Below are positions 35,601 to 47,600 of a stretch of DNA of 64,000 nucleotides, in pieces. Source of the DNA: Anseranas semipalmata. Lineage: Eukaryota; Chordata; Aves; Anseriformes; Anseranatidae. The translations under genes were made by a program, and so were the position numbers. Each line of letters begins with the position of its first letter. Positions within the stretch are counted from its first letter, which is position 1. The stretch is from the NCBI GenBank assembly GCA_013399115.1, contig VXAA01000855.1:63680-127679 (forward strand), in the 5' to 3' direction. Below the pieces are notes generated by a model. That model did no database searches. It saw nothing but the letters and a program-made list of their open reading frames with translations, and was not told the DNA's origin.

Positions 35601-38600
35601 CACTGACAGAGCAGAGAACTGCTCAGAAGTGACAGCCAAAAAGACAATGAGAGTTTCGTTACCTGGGCAGTGGTCAATGCATTGCACATTGAACAAATGG
35701 CTTCTGCATCTTCATCTGTTTTCTTTTTTACTTGCAACAACTGTGCAGCCTGAATGAGGGGCTCCAGTGTTTCTTTAGCCCCACTATTCATCAAATTTTT
35801 ATCACGTAGCCATTCTTCAAGTTGACTCACATTGTATCTGTACCAAAAGTACCAAGACATTAATGCTTAATTACCGCTAAATCAAAAGCATGTGCAATTT
35901 CTCTTTCACAGTGTTTCTACTTTGTCCTTATATGCTTTTCCTTCAAATCTGTGATTTCCCATAATTTTTTCTTCATACTGTTACCCTTTGACTATGGCAG
36001 GAAATTTCAAGTTTCAAAACAGTTAGAAGCCATGGCCAAAGACTTCCACTAACTACCTTTTCCCATTTGTTTCCATTCCTATTAATTGCAGAAATGTGAC
36101 AACTGTAAGAGGAAAAGCAAATGAGATTTTGTCAGAAATGTACACTGATGCTTTTCAAGGTTACCTGACTGAGTGGAATGCCTTGGATAAATTTTTTGGC
36201 ACATGCCTGTAGAATGCATTGGACAACTGATGCTAAATGCAAGAATAGTCTAAGATGGCTTTACCATGGGAAGCAGCAAATTACAGCATAGACGAACAGA
36301 GCAGGTATCCACTGAGCCACCAACATACAAAGAACACAGCAGGCACGGTTGCCATTACTCTCTAAAAGCTGAGAAAGCAAGTATCAACATTTCAGCTACA
36401 GTTCTGATTCCTATTCCATGACAAAATACTTTTGTTTTGCTTTTATGACGTTTCCTTCAAAGCTAGGTAGGGTTTAGCATACATCAACCAAGCTGTTTTT
36501 AACTGAACCCCTCAAAATCAGTTTAACAGCATCCACAACTGTTTACATGTGGAAAAAATAAATACTCAAGGTGTGTCTGCTATTCCCTCAAAATGTGACC
36601 AGCAGTGTCAAGAGCACACAAAGATTTTCAACAATACGTTCAAAAAAAGTATGACAAAAGCTCTCCCACCTTATCTGCATTCCTTTGCTCCATGAGCACA
36701 TGTCCTTGCGCAGGAGAAGATTATTAAGTGTTACAGCCCCAATGATGTAGAACATCTGCTTGACAACCTGTTTGATGAGCTCTGGATCCATTCCATGCTG
36801 ACACATCACTGAATGGAAAGAATTCAGCTGTCGAATAATGGAGTCCAAAGTGTAGGTTCCTTCATCAGCAATGCTGGATGTTCTCTTCCGCAGCCCTGTT
36901 GGTTTCACCCCTGAGACACCTTGGATAGTCTCATGCTCCAGCATTCCTGAAACTGCATTTGATTGACAACATTAATATAATGAATGCAAATTACCTATAT
37001 GCAAGCATGTTGTGCAAAACAGCAAAACTTAGTATTTACACAGAAAAAGCATGCCAGGCTTTCTACCAGCCACACTACCATGATTTCCAGCAATTCTCTC
37101 AGTGTCCTACTGTGTTTTGCAAAATCTAAGTTTACAGGGTTTTACAAAAATTCCAGCATGTATGTTTGAAAGTACGGTCTAACTGTAGCTCAGCAAAACA
37201 CTTTTTTCCTCCACATGGTCATATGAACAGCAGAGTTGGCAAACCAAGAGCCATTCCATTCTTTTAAATGGTATGATCAGAAACCAGAAGGAAAATTTGT
37301 GACAGCACTGTCTGACAAGAAAAATGAAATGTACTTTTAATGAAAGAATCTCTTTGAATACAAGCTTCATCACTGCTAGCTCTTTCATTGCTGATTGCTG
37401 TCTATAATGACAGCCAGCTATTTTTTCCTCCATATTCATTTTGAGTTCTCATGCAACTTAAAAGGCCAATTTTTCCAAGGAATAGTTTCCAATATGCAAA
37501 TGTCAGACTGTCCTAATATTGGTCTCTTCTTGTAAACACGATTTATGACAAGCATTAATAATGTAAACTGATTTATTCTGTCACTGCCAGAAGAACCAGA
37601 CACAGTTTAGTTTTTCCTCTAATCCAACCTGTTCAGTGTAGTCCTTGTCATCTATAAACAGAATACCACAAGAACTATTAATAAAACTGTACCATTTATG
37701 AAGAAATGTAAGATACAACATATTACTACCATCACAATTGTCCTTTTGGTACTACTATGTGAAATTTAAAGAATTCAACTCTGCCTTACCAATCATTGGT
37801 TGCAGGATGTTTTCCAACACTCGGACAAGTTGTTGGTAGATCTGAATAGCCAAGTCACTCAGTACTTGTCTGTATTCAGCTAAGTCAAAATTAGTGAGGC
37901 AGTGTTCATTCTGACGAGGTGTATTATGCTTCATAAACCCCTGAATTAATAAAATAACAGAAATAAATGCTTCAATGGAATACAAAAATATCACACAAAA
38001 CCAGTATTTATATTTTTTCTTGCAAGTAACAAATAACAGTTTCAAAATAATGGTCACAGCCCCTCAAAACTTTAATTTGGAAATTCTGATTGCACCTAAC
38101 ACTAGGACTTGATTTTCAATTCTGACTTATGCAATGTCTGCTTCCTTGATGTGAAACAGAGTATCTGACACGGGAACAAACTCTGCCAGCTTTCTGGCTG
38201 CTAAGACCCTTCCCTCCCACTCTAACGTGGGCATTCTCACCTGGCCATTTATAGTCAAAATCCCAGTTAAGTTTGAAGAAGGAATAAGACATACCATAGC
38301 CACCAAACTTAAAATGGTCTGCAATACTACAGTTAAAAGAATTAATATAGCCTTTTAATAGGAATTTTAGTGAATCATTACCAAACATCATAATGACGAC
38401 AAACAGATTCTTCTACTTAATCTGAGTTGGCACCTTCAGGAGTACAATGCCACCTAACTTGTGGAGCCGTACCCTACAATAAAGTGAAACTGGATCAAAG
38501 TTTATCTCCTAGTGCTTTCCACCCACGTCATCACCATCATTCCAGAAAGTGTAGCTGTTTTAAGAAACTCTGACTAGACCTTGAGATATTATAGGAATTT

Positions 38601-41600
38601 ATCAATGTTTAGTGCTCACACAGTATTGTAGAGCAAAAGAAACCAGAGTAGGAGCACTGCTTACCTCTTCTCCGCTATATTGTTTCAAACAGTGCAAAAA
38701 TCGGCAGGTGTTAGATAGCCAGAATGACACTGTTTCAAAGTCATCACCCCTTTTCTGAAGATTAAAAAAAAAAACATTTCAGCAAAGACTGATAAGAGAA
38801 ATAAAATAATAAAATGTTAAACAAACACTTAAATCCATTTTCTTGTAGCTAGTCAGATTCTGATGTTTTGTAAAATGGTGTATTTCAGTGACATATTAGA
38901 AAAGCAAGTTTTCTGACAATAAAACACACTGTTTTCTGCAGTGTACTTCAAGAACTTTCAGAATATGATTTCTGCAACAGATGTGATCTTCTGTGTTTTA
39001 CAAATCCATCCTAATAGCTCTGTGCAGAAACCACAGGCCAATGTGACTGTGGGCTGTACAACTGGATGGTGAGGTGGATTGAGAACTGGCTGAATGGCAG
39101 GTATCAGAGGGTTGCAATCAGTGGCACAGAGTCTAGTTGGGAGGCCTGTAGCTAGCAGTGTCCGGAGGCTCAGGAGGGATCTGATCAATGTTTATATGTA
39201 TCTGAAGGGAGGCTGTCAAGAGGATGGGGCTAAACTCTTCTCAGTGGTGCCCAGCAAAGGGACAAGAAGCAGCAGGCACAAACTGAAACACATGATGTTC
39301 TGTCTGAATGTGAGGAAAAGCTACTGTGAGGGAGACTGAGCACTGGAACAGGTTGCCCAGCAGTGCTCCAGGAGTCTCCTTCACTGGAGATATTCAAAAG
39401 CCGTCTGGACACGATCCTGAGTAATATGCTCTAGGGGAACCCTGCTTGAGCAGGGAGGTTGGAGTAGGTAATCTCCCGAGGTCCCTTCCAACCATAAGCA
39501 TTCTGTGTTTCTGTGATTGTGTGATTCTGTATTTCCAAAACATCCATTCTGCAGCACAAAGACTTGTGAGAAGAGCCTAACGCAGAGGATGGGAATGATG
39601 CATAGCCAGCAGGAAGAGCAGAGAACAATCCAGTTTTGATCAATGTCATTTACATCACAACCATTTTGGCAGCCTGATATGGAAAACAGAACAAAACAAC
39701 AAATTCTCCTCATAATAGAACACAGAGTCTAGTATATGCTGAGTGATTAAAATTTCAGACCTCTATAGCATGCACTCCATTCACTTACATATATCCAAAA
39801 ATTTCCATGAATATCTAAGCTCCTGTAGGACTATTTACTGAACATTTTTTTCTAAACATGTAGCTTGTTTTTTGAGCACATCTGTTTGATTTAGAAAGAC
39901 TAAAATGTCTCTACAAAGCATAAAGCATCTTTATCTCTTAATATTGCCTTCACAATACCCTGTGGCCTACACTCTTCTAGACAACTCATTGCAAAGACTT
40001 TAGGCAGTAACATTATCATCAATAAAATCTGCAGATGAAGCAAATGGAAAATCTGTGAACAAATACTGCAAATAAAACATTTTAATTAAGTGTTCTGGAG
40101 AAGATTTACAAAGACTTACTATGCAAGTGACTGCATCCAAAGCTTTAAAGGCATAGCTTCAAGGAGGAAGACTATTCAAAATAAAAATAAGGTAGTCCTT
40201 TTTTCATTGATTCAAAGCATCTATGGTATTATGTGGCGAAAATGCTATCACTATAATTTGTTGCTTGCTAACACAACTTTTTGTAACTTCAGTGGGAAGA
40301 GTTTACTGGTCAGAAATCCAAAGCCAATTCACTGAAAGCCCCTTTCTCACTCCTCTAACATAAAATCAAAAGGAAATTTTCAATTAACATTCTCTTAAAC
40401 CAAGCAGACTAACCTTCAGCACTTTTTTGATGCCATTGATAGTGGAAGTCAACAATGACCGCACTTTTTGGTCATCATTAAGGTAATCTGCATGGCGTAC
40501 ACACATGAACAAAATATATGCAGGTAGTCCTGGAATCAGGTTGACAGCTACCCCACGTGGTTTCAGCTCTTTGGAAAAACAAACACACATTATTTTGTTA
40601 TGCATAAACTCACTGGAAGGTGTTATACATGGTAATTGCAACTTCCCCAGTTAATTATACATATATATCTATATATGGCCAGTGAAAAATTAACAACAAC
40701 ATTAAGAATATATGAGCCACTTTCTTGGTAAAAGATCAGAACAGACTAAAACCTAAATGCCTGCTAAAATTGTATGGACGCAATAATACATACTATACTA
40801 ATCAGGAAGGATGATTAGGTTACAATAGATATTTAGAAATTTTAGATAAACCGAACACTGTCGAAACCAAAACATGCTATGCAACTATGTTCTTAGTTTT
40901 TGAGTATGTGTGAGCGAAGGAGGCTGCAAATGAGAAAGACGCTTACCTAAAATAAGATTCTTGACCAGTTTTTGTTCGTCTTCCTTCTTATATTCTAACA
41001 TCCCCTGAAAGTCCTTTTCTTTCCGTGGAATGTTAACTGGACGAATAGGTTCATCAATGATTTGTCCAGGTGATATGTTCTCCATCTGCCCCACTTCAGA
41101 AGAGAAATGAAAAGAAACAATATGTTTTCCAGTGAAACTAATGCATGCCAGAGGAAAGTTTAGCTTTTCTAATGAAGAACTCCAGCATATAAAACTAATA
41201 AATGTTTTTCTTTGGTTCAGGGTAATGCTTAGCAACAAAACTCCTATTAAACAAGACGACTGATTCTTGATAAACATTATCTTGGGGTAGCATTCTTCCT
41301 CTGAAGAAGAGTAGAAGTGTATGAATGACATCCATTAATACACTTACTGATGATATCCTGGATTTTATCATATAAAAGCACAAAGGCAGTTAATCGGTTG
41401 ATCCCAGATAAACACTGCAAGGGTCACTGTTAATTCTTCTGGAAAATGTCAGAATTTTCCAAGCTTGATTTCTGTTACCCATTGTGGTAGGTTTACCCCA
41501 AACAGCAGCCCTTCAGCAGGCTGATAGAGAATATGAAGAGCAAAAGTGAGAAAATTCATGGGTCAAGATAAAGACTGTTTATGAGGTAAAAGAAAGAAGT

Positions 41601-44600
41601 TTTTGAAAAGCAAAACTTGACTTCATCCCATGAAACCTACATCCTCTTCTCACAACCCTCCTAGCTGAATGTAATCTCTGCAAACTGTTGTGCATCCTGT
41701 AAATCTGCTAAATGTGCACACTTGTAAAATGGGATGCAGAATGTAGAAACCCAAACTGGAGCTTGAGGAGAGCTACCAATAACTAAAGAATAAAATACTC
41801 CTGCTAATCCAAGTTTAACTTGACATCACTGACTGCACTGTTCTTTTCAAACACTGGAGAGTGGAATACTACAAAGTCACTACTTTCCATCTTAATACTC
41901 AACAAAACACTTGATTAGCCAATGAGTTTGTTTCCAGAGAAAGGAGATGACCATAAAAAGCTTCTGAAAGGTTAGAATCTGAATTATCTGAAAACAAATT
42001 AATACTTCAACTTTTTAATATTATTAACCCCTTTTAACAATTACAATGATTTTACTTATGCAGAGACGTAGTAAGTTCTCAGTCTCAGCAGTCCAGAGAT
42101 CCTAAGGCAATTCACTTTGAAGCTCATAAAAATAAAATTAGCTTAGTGCACATCTCAGTGTTCTCATGTTCAAGTCTGGCCAGCCTTTGAAAAGGAAACC
42201 TCAAGTGGAAGACGACAACCTCAGCATTCTTGGCTCCAGTAATAGAGAAATTCACAATCAAAGAAAAACTGGGTAAATTATTTCTATCTGGTTCATATTC
42301 AGTATTGCTTTCATCTTGACAAAACCAGATACTGTCTTTGAGTACACAAATAGACCAGGTAACACTCCTTTATGTTCAAGTAGTTTCTGCCTTTAGAGAA
42401 ACATCAACCTCCTCTTACTCATTGCTTTCAAACTATGACAAATCTTTTACAGCTTTATAAAGGAACACAGGGAGCTCTGAGTGGATCTCCTGTTTCTGTA
42501 ATCAGTTAACAGAGGCTAATGCTGCTAAAGACTTCATGCCTTCCTGATGACTAAGATGGATGTAAAGACGACGGGATCACAAAAAATAAAACAAAATCTT
42601 TCACTTTCTCTCAAAATATAAAAGTACCTTCAAGTTCACCGATCTTCTTAGCAAATACTTTCAACTGTTTCTTTAACTTGCGAACAGTTTTGTCTTGCTT
42701 TTCAAGTTGCTCCATTAAATCCTGTAAATTAAAATGAGAGAAGGATTAAGATATGAGAAAATGCCATAACATGTGACAGAGAGAAAATCAGTGCTGTTAG
42801 AATTTACAAGGAGGTGAGGAAAGCTGAACAGTGGTGCCATCCTCTGGCTGAGGTTTGCAAGCTGGTACACTACAAGACAAATATTGCAAATATTATTAAG
42901 TTATCTGCAGCATGACAAAGGCAAAGCTCTTAGGAAGGTATATTCTGCAGACACTCAAAACTAGGTCAGTTCTTAGGGCAGAATACAAATGTCTGTGCTG
43001 CAAACACATCTCCCTAATGCTTCCTCCCTGCTCTTCTAAACGCCTCACAGAGATAATTTTCTTTATTATTAAACAGCTATCCTGTACTTCTGCATCATTT
43101 ATTCATACCTTCAGGACTGACTTGTTATTCAGACCTATCCACTTTATAAGGATATGAAAGAGCTATCTGCAGAAATAACATACCCTGCATTCAAATTTAC
43201 CAAAATCATCGAACATCAAAACATACAACATTTCTTGTAATGCTCTGCCATCTCCCTATCACTTACTGTCATCGCATTTCCTCAGACTGAACTAGGATCT
43301 TACAAGAACCGTCTTTTTATTCTGTACTTGACTGTTGCAATAAAGCAGTATTCTTCTTTCAAAGGAACACTCCCCAGCAATCTATCTTTGAATGTTTCTG
43401 TGACCTGTGCTATTGCATTCACGAAGTAATCATGTAATTAAAAAAAGCAAAGTCTTTATAAAGGAAGTAAAACCTCAAGCTCAAAAAATCAGAAAGCCAT
43501 TCCAGAAAGGGTTTGAAAGCAGCTTAAAAAAAATGCTCTTTTGTAAGCATGATTCTTCACTGAACTCTTAAGAACTTAAGAGACCATGAGCTCCTTGCAT
43601 CAAAAGCATCATCACAGAAACTATACCTTTCCTAAAAGTATTGAAAAATATTAGTGCAACAGTGGCAACAAACTAGAATTGGGCACAAAACTGCTCTCAA
43701 TCATGTAGTAGAGTTTACAGCCTAATATGCAGTAAGATATTAGGCCTGTTGAAAGAACAGATTCAAGGCCATGCTTCATATACAAAGCAGCAATAAATTT
43801 TACAAGAGAAATCCTGGTAATAACACAACATATTTATAGTCAGATATAACAATTTCTACTGAAATTAATAAAAAATACACACAAGTCTGACAGACTTTTG
43901 AAAATATCTGTGAAGGGATATGATTTCTGAACAACAACAAATATGTGAGGAGAAATACAGTTCTTTCTGTGGTTCCTCTAAACAAATTAAACATTTCACA
44001 TCTCATTAAGATCTGGAATCTCATAAACGATACTCTTTCAAGTTTAGGTATGGTGCTATCTCTATTCATTACTTTTAATTATTATGGAGATAAATTATTT
44101 GTATTATTTCTGATTTTATCCTTCAAATTTTTCATTTTTGAAAAATATTGATTATAATCTCCTGATTAAACAGTTCAGCATTTTGATTCTGATAGATTTA
44201 TTCATCCCAGATGTCAGCACAGTAAGGAGATCCATGAAAAAATTCAGGCTAAGATTTGGCTACTCAGATTTGCAGGCAGTATTCACCTTGATAAGTATGT
44301 GTATGATCAGGCCTCTATTTTGCTGACCTGAATTTAAGCGTCTCAAAGTTTTAAAGCAAAGAGTGGACCTTAAAACTGAGCATCTTTTGCATCACGTACC
44401 TCTTTTTCGGGGCATAAAGGGAGTATTAAGTAGTACTCAAAAAGAAAATGCTTTGCTCACAATGCAAGACATATTAGTAACAAAACTATGCATCAAAAAG
44501 AGACACAGATTACATAGAGGGCACTAAGACTAACAAAAAAAGCAGTGAGGGATGTAATTGGCATCGTGAAGCTCTCTGCAGGGAATTTCCTTTGAAAGGC

Positions 44601-47600
44601 AAAAAGGGAGGCAGCCTGCTTTTCAATTAGTGCTCCAGATATAGCGAACAAGACAACAGAGAAACAGGATTCACATGATCTACATACAATCATCCGTTTG
44701 TAAAGTGAAATCCGGTACGACTGATACTTCTTGGGATCATCTGCATACAACTCCTCATAAAACTGTAAAAATAGGTAGAGGATTGTTTTTCCCCCTCCCT
44801 TTGAGACACTGATACTTCAGTAAGCACTATATAAATGAAATCAGATTTAAACAAGATCAAGGATCTCTAATTTTCAGGTAGTTTAGTTCTTAGGTGTGGT
44901 GCTGACTCCAGCCTCTCCCAGAAAGAAGTTAATCTAGATGACTTGCAGAACAGTCAGATCTTTTAAAAATGGTCAGTAATAATACTGTGAAAGTCTGGAA
45001 TATAACCTTTGCGAGAATCTGGAAAGGACAGTTTCTTATGCTAATAAAGAGGGGATTGCAGTGAATACTGAAATTCTAATATCACATCTGGAAAACCTGT
45101 AAATTATTTCCACTCTAGGGCTAGGATTGAAAAAGAAGTATATTCCCAACTTGAAGCAGACTTGCAATGCTCAAATATCTGAAGTGAAATACTAATGAAT
45201 GAATCTATATTTATCAAGTAAAATTACATTCACTGTATTTGAAAAGAAAAGAGAACTCCTCTGAGATGCAATTAGATGACTGTGTTATCTTGGGAACTCA
45301 GAATGTGGTAAGTAGTTTTCCTGGTGGAAAAAAAGGCTAAAATTCGTAATACATGACTAAGCAGCAGGAGGGAGCTGTCCAAGATGGAAACATTCACCAT
45401 TTACCTTTTCCAGTGGGAAACAGTTACTGCTGAGACAACTTTACAATATACTTTCAATCAATTTTCCAAGATCTATTACCTGAATTATCTGTTGCTGTCC
45501 TCAAAACATTTGGTACTAAGACAACAACCCTACAATGAAAACTTTTGTAACGTATGTAAGCAGGAAAGACTGCACCATGGATTGTTTAGAGGAAGAAATG
45601 ACACTCAGAGCTGGGAATTTTCTCCCTGAAGTAGCAGGGATTTTTCTACTACAAAGAAGAAATTACACAGAGAAACTCCAGGCTCATAAACAGTGATAAT
45701 CCAATGTTATTTCAACATAGGCCTCTTTGGAAAATTTCCCCAGAAATGAACTAGCCTGTACATGATGAATATATGCCTTCACAAGAAAAGGAGTTTCACC
45801 TGACCTTTCCCTTGTACAACAATGTTGTGCAGTAAACAAGGAACAACACTTAGACAAGCGACTTCTAACCAAGTTTCTTTTTCTGGAATTATTTGTTTCT
45901 ACAAAACATACTGCACAGCTGGAGCTCATAACACAGTGGACAATCTGTGTAGCTTCAGGCTGGGAGGGAAATGGGAAGAAAAGCTACACTGAAGAATTAA
46001 AGAACTATATCAGCATTTTTCAACAAAATAAACTAATATATTTCAGAGGAAACACCATTGCTTGCCAATAATATTTTTATGAGTTCCATGGATATTGATC
46101 ATTCTATTTGGGGATGATTAAACTCATCAGCTGAAACCAGTACTCTTATGCTGGGATCCATGAGCTTTCTCCACGCCACAAACTAACAAATTCCCCAAAA
46201 TGTTATTACTTCGTCAGCAGTCATTAGTCCCTCTCTTCCATTAGCTTACCTACAAAAAAATTACTGCACTCAAGCATTTTTTTATGGGAGGCTGCCACCT
46301 GAAAACTGATGAGAATTTACAGGCACAGACAAGTCTGCGAGTCCCCACTCCTGCTCCAGCAGCATCATTTCCCTTACCAAGTTTTCGTTCGTCAGCCGGG
46401 TGATCTCATGCTGCAGACTGGCTTCAATGCGGGCCTCTGGGGGCAGCTGCAGATTCTGCGCCAAGAGCTGCTGCTGGCGATTGTTTTCTTCCTTCAGACT
46501 TTGGATCTCACCTCGCAGTGATTCCAGTTCATTCTCGTGGCTCTTCTTCTGCGACTGAAGCTGAGACTCCAGCAACCTAAGGAAGTTGAACAACAATCCC
46601 AAGAACACACTCAGAAAGTCACATCCCAAATTCTCAAAGGGAGTATAAAGCTTTAGCTGCTGCTCAGGAACAATTAGCCATGGCTTGCAAAGGAAAATGA
46701 AAAAGACAGAGTACTCTTTAAACCCTTCAATATGCCTTCTAATTAAGTTTGTATGATCAAAAAGTGGAGAGAAACTAATGGTGACAATGCTTTGCATTTC
46801 CTTTGTGATTGAACACATACTGCATGTATGGTACCACTGAGAATATGTGGCAAGAAAAGTACTGCTACATCTTCAAACTGCCCATTTTTAAAGGGACTAG
46901 AGGTTTTACCTCTAACCACATCATATAAATTGTGTAAGATGAAGAAGACGGTGTATTCTCTTAAGCTAGGATCCTGTGATATTAACAAAGGAAAATCTTT
47001 TTAAAGTTAACTCTGTTCAGTCAGAAACCATTCAATTACCATAATAATAATAGTCTTTATTTTTACACTAAAAGAAACATTTTGAAGAGGGTTGCCATTT
47101 GTACAGGAATGGTTAACGACAGAACCAAACTCAGGACTGGGATGTAGGAACTCTACTTTACCCTTACCACTGACTCACTCTTTCCCCTTGGGCAAATCAC
47201 GTCTCAAATTCTTCTCAGGTGAAATGGGAATAACACACAAAAGCCTCCTTCAAAGCAGTGCTGTGTGGATTAACTCCTGTTTGCAAGGCACTGTCCAAGT
47301 GCTCTGACTCATTATTTCATAAATATACACACACAGGAAGTGACACTACTAGAGACTTCTAGTGTTCAATTAGACAATCTTTCAGGGTTTAAATATGCAT
47401 AAGGCAGGCACGTTTATTAGTAACTAGAGTGATCAAGCACACGAGGGCAAATAGTCATTTACCTGCATTGCTCTGCCATTTAATATAAAGCCTGTTGTCT
47501 CTACAGTGCTAGGACAAGAAAGAAGAGGTACAGAGTGATCACTCTCACATCACGCTTTGCAGAACGCTTGCTCTAAGTTAGACCTTCGCAGACTGACACA

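Noticed and set aside
41348..41414. Possible 67-bp exon in a MYO5A intron with acceptor cttgcag, perfect donor GTAAGT and one open frame ([20 protein letters not shown])
   Set aside because: In the frame imposed by the upstream phase-1 exon it reads into TGA, its length is not a multiple of three, and no MYO5A isoform I know has this peptide. At most it is a poison exon.
45684..45929. 81-codon Cys-rich minus-strand ORF in a MYO5A intron
   Set aside because: No start context, motif or compositional shift; consistent with chance.
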